This document shows positions 6,132 through 7,823 of a stretch of 7,823 bases of DNA, one piece after another. How positions within the stretch are numbered: position 1 is the stretch's first letter; each line of letters opens with the position of its first letter. The DNA lies in contig CAISOI010000215.1 in NCBI GenBank assembly GCA_903886985.1, positions 1 to 7,823 of the forward strand, read 5' to 3'. Under the pieces are notes generated by a model, which was given only the letters and a program-made list of their open reading frames with translations, was not told the DNA's origin and did no database searches. The stretch comes from an uncultured Chthonomonas sp. GTDB lineage: Bacteria; Armatimonadota; Chthonomonadetes; Chthonomonadales; CAJBBX01. Both the position numbers and the translations under genes were made by a program.

Positions 6132-7028
6132 TCATGCTGGCAACATGAGTCTAATTGCATTCGGCAGTATTTCAAAAGTTACCGGAGTAGTTCCAAAAAT
6201 ATCCCCATCTAACAACACTGGCAGTGGTCGGGACGATTCCACATGGATCTTCTTTCCCTGCAACATTACAACTTTCGGATGTGTTGTATGCGTCCCTCGG
6301 AACACTCGCGGAAAGGCCAGAATGAATTCGACCAGTCCCGCTTCTTTCAAGACGCAGACATCGAGCAGTCCATCGGCAATATCTGCGTCAGGAGCAATGC
6401 GCATTCCGCCGCCGTAAGTTTTGCAATTCGCGATGGAACACATCATGGCTTTGTAATGAGTTGTGACTCCATCTACGGTCAAGTCGATCTCCGCCGCTGG
6501 AAATTTGGTAAGCGTATCCAATACTGCTGCAATATATGCTGCTGTTCCTCTCAATTTACGGAAGCCAATGTTCGCGCGCTCTGCCACGGCTGCATCGAAC
6601 CCACAGCCCGCAACATTCAGAAAATAGGTCTCTTTTGCATAGCCGACATCAGTGGGAGTAGCACGTCCTTGAAACAATGTTTTAACCGCAAGTGCCACAT
6701 CTGTACCCAGACCTATTGTTCGGGCAACATCATTACCGGTGCCCAGCGGCAGGATTCCGAGAGTGGCATCGGATCCCATTACGCCATTGAGGACTTCGTT
6801 TATGGTTCCATCTCCGCCCGCCGCTGCAATTACTTTTGCACCATGATTAGCAGCATCTCGGGCAAGTCGAATACCATCGCGTTGACCGCGCGTCTCCACA
6901 ATCTTCCAGGTTTGTCCGTTCGCATATTTCGACAAGAGCTCTTCGAGCTCTTCGCGAATTCGTGCTCCCTTACCCCGGCCTGAAGTAGGATTCATGACGA
7001 TTACAATGTCTGCAGTTTGTGCGCTCAT
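6132..7028 (-). CDS. Diacylglycerol/lipid kinase, DagK/YegS family
   Basis: This 298-residue cytosolic or membrane-associated kinase uses ATP to phosphorylate diacylglycerol (or a related lipid) to phosphatidate. Motifs from the chosen Met: 'MNPTSGRGKG' (12-21), the nucleotide-binding G71-G72-D73-G74-T75 followed by 'INEVLNG', 'LPLGTGND' (93-100), 'NVAGCGFDAAVAE' (138-150), 'APDADIADGLLDV' (212-224) with its metal/structural Asp, and 'LLDGD' (272-276) at the place of the DGE catalytic motif of the DgkB/YegS group. Length matches the family (about 290-310). I place the start at the ATG at 7028, 3 nt after GGGGAG. A GTG at 7067 is in frame and would add 13 residues, but the first beta strand begins right after the ATG, and GTG has only a distant AGGAAT. 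The gap to the MFS gene is 39 bp. It probably supplies phosphatidate to CdsA downstream. An undecaprenol or other lipid substrate cannot be excluded. Confidence 0.93.
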   Translation of the reverse strand: MSAQTADIVIVMNPTSGRGKGARIREELEELLSKYANGQTWKIVETRGQRDGIRLARDAANHGAKVIAAAGGDGTINEVLNGVMGSDATLGILPLGTGNDVARTIGLGTDVALAVKTLFQGRATPTDVGYAKETYFLNVAGCGFDAAVAERANIGFRKLRGTAAYIAAVLDTLTKFPAAEIDLTVDGVTTHYKAMMCSIANCKTYGGGMRIAPDADIADGLLDVCVLKEAGLVEFILAFPRVFRGTHTTHPKVVMLQGKKIHVESSRPLPVLLDGDIFGTTPVTFEILPNAIRLMLPA

Positions 7029-7101
7029 CGACTCCCCATTGAGAATAAACTGAAATTGCAGTTCCACATAGCCAGCAGTTATTCCTGTAACGCCACAGCC
7101 C

Positions 7102-7134
7102 TCATTGCCGGTAAAGGAGAAGGCAAAAGGTCAT
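7102..7134 (-). other. Candidate 10-codon leader ORF upstream of the lipid kinase
   Basis: On the minus strand, AGAGGGG (7142-7148) lies 7 nt before an ATG at 7134. That ATG opens a 10-codon frame (MTFCLLLYRQ) ending in TGA at 7102. The stop codon overlaps a further short frame starting ATGAGG. The ribosome site is good, but the peptide is tiny and has no repeated regulatory codon, so an attenuation role is speculative. Confidence 0.15.
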
Positions 7135-7171
7135 TGCAAATCCCCTCTCTGACGAATGGTGAGACAATGAA

Positions 7172-7209
7172 GACAATACAGTTGTCACGAAGCAGAAGCA
7201 ACCTTCTGC
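7172..7209 (-). terminator. Two hairpins at the 3' end of the amidotransferase-like gene
   Basis: GCAGAAG (7192-7198) pairs with CTTCTGC (7203-7209) around a 4-nt loop: a perfect 7-bp stem over the last codons of the gene. Immediately after it on the minus strand, GACAA (7172-7176) and TTGTC (7182-7186) form a second, weaker stem around the stop codon. No U-run follows, so this is not a classic intrinsic terminator. It may slow or partly end transcription, or protect the mRNA end. Confidence 0.25.
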
Positions 7210-7823
7210 GAACTCAGGGCAGCGTGCACGAATCCAAGTATTAGAGGATGCGGCTGGCCCGGGAGTGAGCGCGTTTGGGGCACATAGAGTGTTCCGACGA
7301 AGAATGGATGCCCGGGCAATTCGACCACGCGGATTTCGCCTTCGGTATCAGAGCCAACGACCTTAAGTGCTCCGGCGCGGATCTCATCGGCGCGCTCGGG
7401 AGCAACTCCAAAATTGCAATAGAAGCTCTCCACTGCCTTGAGGCCGCCATAATATCCGGCAACTTGAGAGCCTTCCACGAAATTCAACTCCATCTCTCGA
7501 CCAACCAATGAGCAGGACAATTTAGAGATAAATAGGTCGGATGCGTAGGGATCGTACTCGGCGTGCTGGGCATCCTCGCAGCCAAGAACGTTACGAGCAT
7601 ATTCAAGGATGATATGTTGGAAGCCGCCACACGTTCCTAGTAGTGGAATACCAAGTTCGCGCGCCATTCGAATGGCATCTATAGCGCGATCCATGTTAGC
7701 ATAGGGGCTGCCCGGTGCGATGATTACGCCGGGTGAATTCTCAATATCCGCGTTGGTGAGTTTTGCTGTGGATATCCATTGAGGCGAGATCACTACCGAA
7801 AGAACGTCTCCGGCATGAGTGAG
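7185..7823 (-). CDS. CTP synthase C-terminal-like class I glutamine amidotransferase relative (N-terminus off the window)
   Basis: The frame runs to the window edge without a stop. An in-frame GTG at 7793 exists, but coding-like sequence ('LTHAGDVLSVVISPQW') precedes it, so the gene is cut. The product resembles the glutaminase half of CTP synthase (PyrG) without the synthetase half. Counting from the GTG: 'IIAPGSPY' (24-31), the nucleophile-elbow 'LLGTCGGFQH' (51-60) with C55, 'EYARNVLG' (64-71), and 'ELPGHPFFVGTLYVPQ' (158-173). In PyrG the last motif ends F-H-P-E with the catalytic His and Glu; here they are V171 and Q173, so normal glutamine hydrolysis is unlikely. Cys55 is encoded by TGT. 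From memory it fits the family NCBI names 'CTP synthase C-terminal region-related (seleno)protein', whose function is unknown. It is the first gene visible of the minus-strand cluster and lies about 155 bp before the lipid kinase ATG; co-transcription is likely but not certain. Confidence 0.85.
   Translation of the reverse strand, partial: LTHAGDVLSVVISPQWISTAKLTNADIENSPGVIIAPGSPYANMDRAIDAIRMARELGIPLLGTCGGFQHIILEYARNVLGCEDAQHAEYDPYASDLFISKLSCSLVGREMELNFVEGSQVAGYYGGLKAVESFYCNFGVAPERADEIRAGALKVVGSDTEGEIRVVELPGHPFFVGTLYVPQTRSLPGQPHPLILGFVHAALSSQKVASAS

Noticed and set aside
6243..6983. A 246-codon plus-strand open frame antisense to the lipid kinase gene
   Set aside because: It lies wholly inside the opposite-strand kinase gene with clear family motifs; its own translation is rich in Cys, Ser and His with no domain pattern, as expected of a shadow frame.
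7029..7067. GTG at 7067 as the start of the lipid kinase
   Set aside because: In frame, but its AGGAAT is too far upstream, and the ATG at 7028 has GGGGAG just before it and fits the family N-terminus; the longer form is not excluded.

Overview
The window is bacterial: tightly packed genes, short intergenic gaps, Shine-Dalgarno sites and non-ATG starts. Base composition is middling, with the first ~1.1 kb visibly AT-richer than the rest. No rRNA, tRNA or clear taxonomic marker is present. The species cannot be named; a free-living environmental bacterium fits best.

Left part (1-3590) looks like a piece of a defence island. Two plus-strand genes come first. One is a 5'-truncated protein with a HEPN-type RNxxxH motif. 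The other is an unrecognised 225-aa protein with a coiled-coil-like front and a compact C-terminal domain. Facing them on the minus strand is an 800-residue NLR-like protein with the order TIR, NB-ARC-type STAND ATPase, winged helix, then 42-residue kinesin-light-chain-type TPRs. In this architecture the TPRs would sense a trigger, the ATPase would switch and oligomerise, and the TIR domain would act as an NAD+-consuming effector. The TPR-coding DNA is a tandem array of 126-bp units, three of them nearly identical.

Middle (3591-4088) is about 500 bp with no recognised gene. It holds an AT-rich promoter-side region with TGATAAT repeats and a 19-bp near-palindrome, a 44-codon open frame of uncertain status, and a 24-codon frame behind a strong Shine-Dalgarno sequence.

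Right part (4089-7823) is a minus-strand gene string, read right to left: a CTP-synthase-C-terminal-like amidotransferase relative (cut by the window end), a diacylglycerol/lipid kinase, an MFS transporter and a CdsA-type phosphatidate cytidylyltransferase. The MFS stop codon abuts the cdsA start codon, so those two are almost certainly co-transcribed. The lipid kinase makes phosphatidate and CdsA turns phosphatidate plus CTP into CDP-diacylglycerol. The cluster therefore reads as a phospholipid-precursor unit, with the roles of the transporter and the CTP-synthase relative open. That relative keeps the nucleophilic Cys but lacks the His and Glu of the usual triad.

The most interesting items are the defence-island fragment, the tandem TPR array, the triad-deficient amidotransferase next to a CTP-using lipid pathway, and the possible small genes in the intergenic gap.
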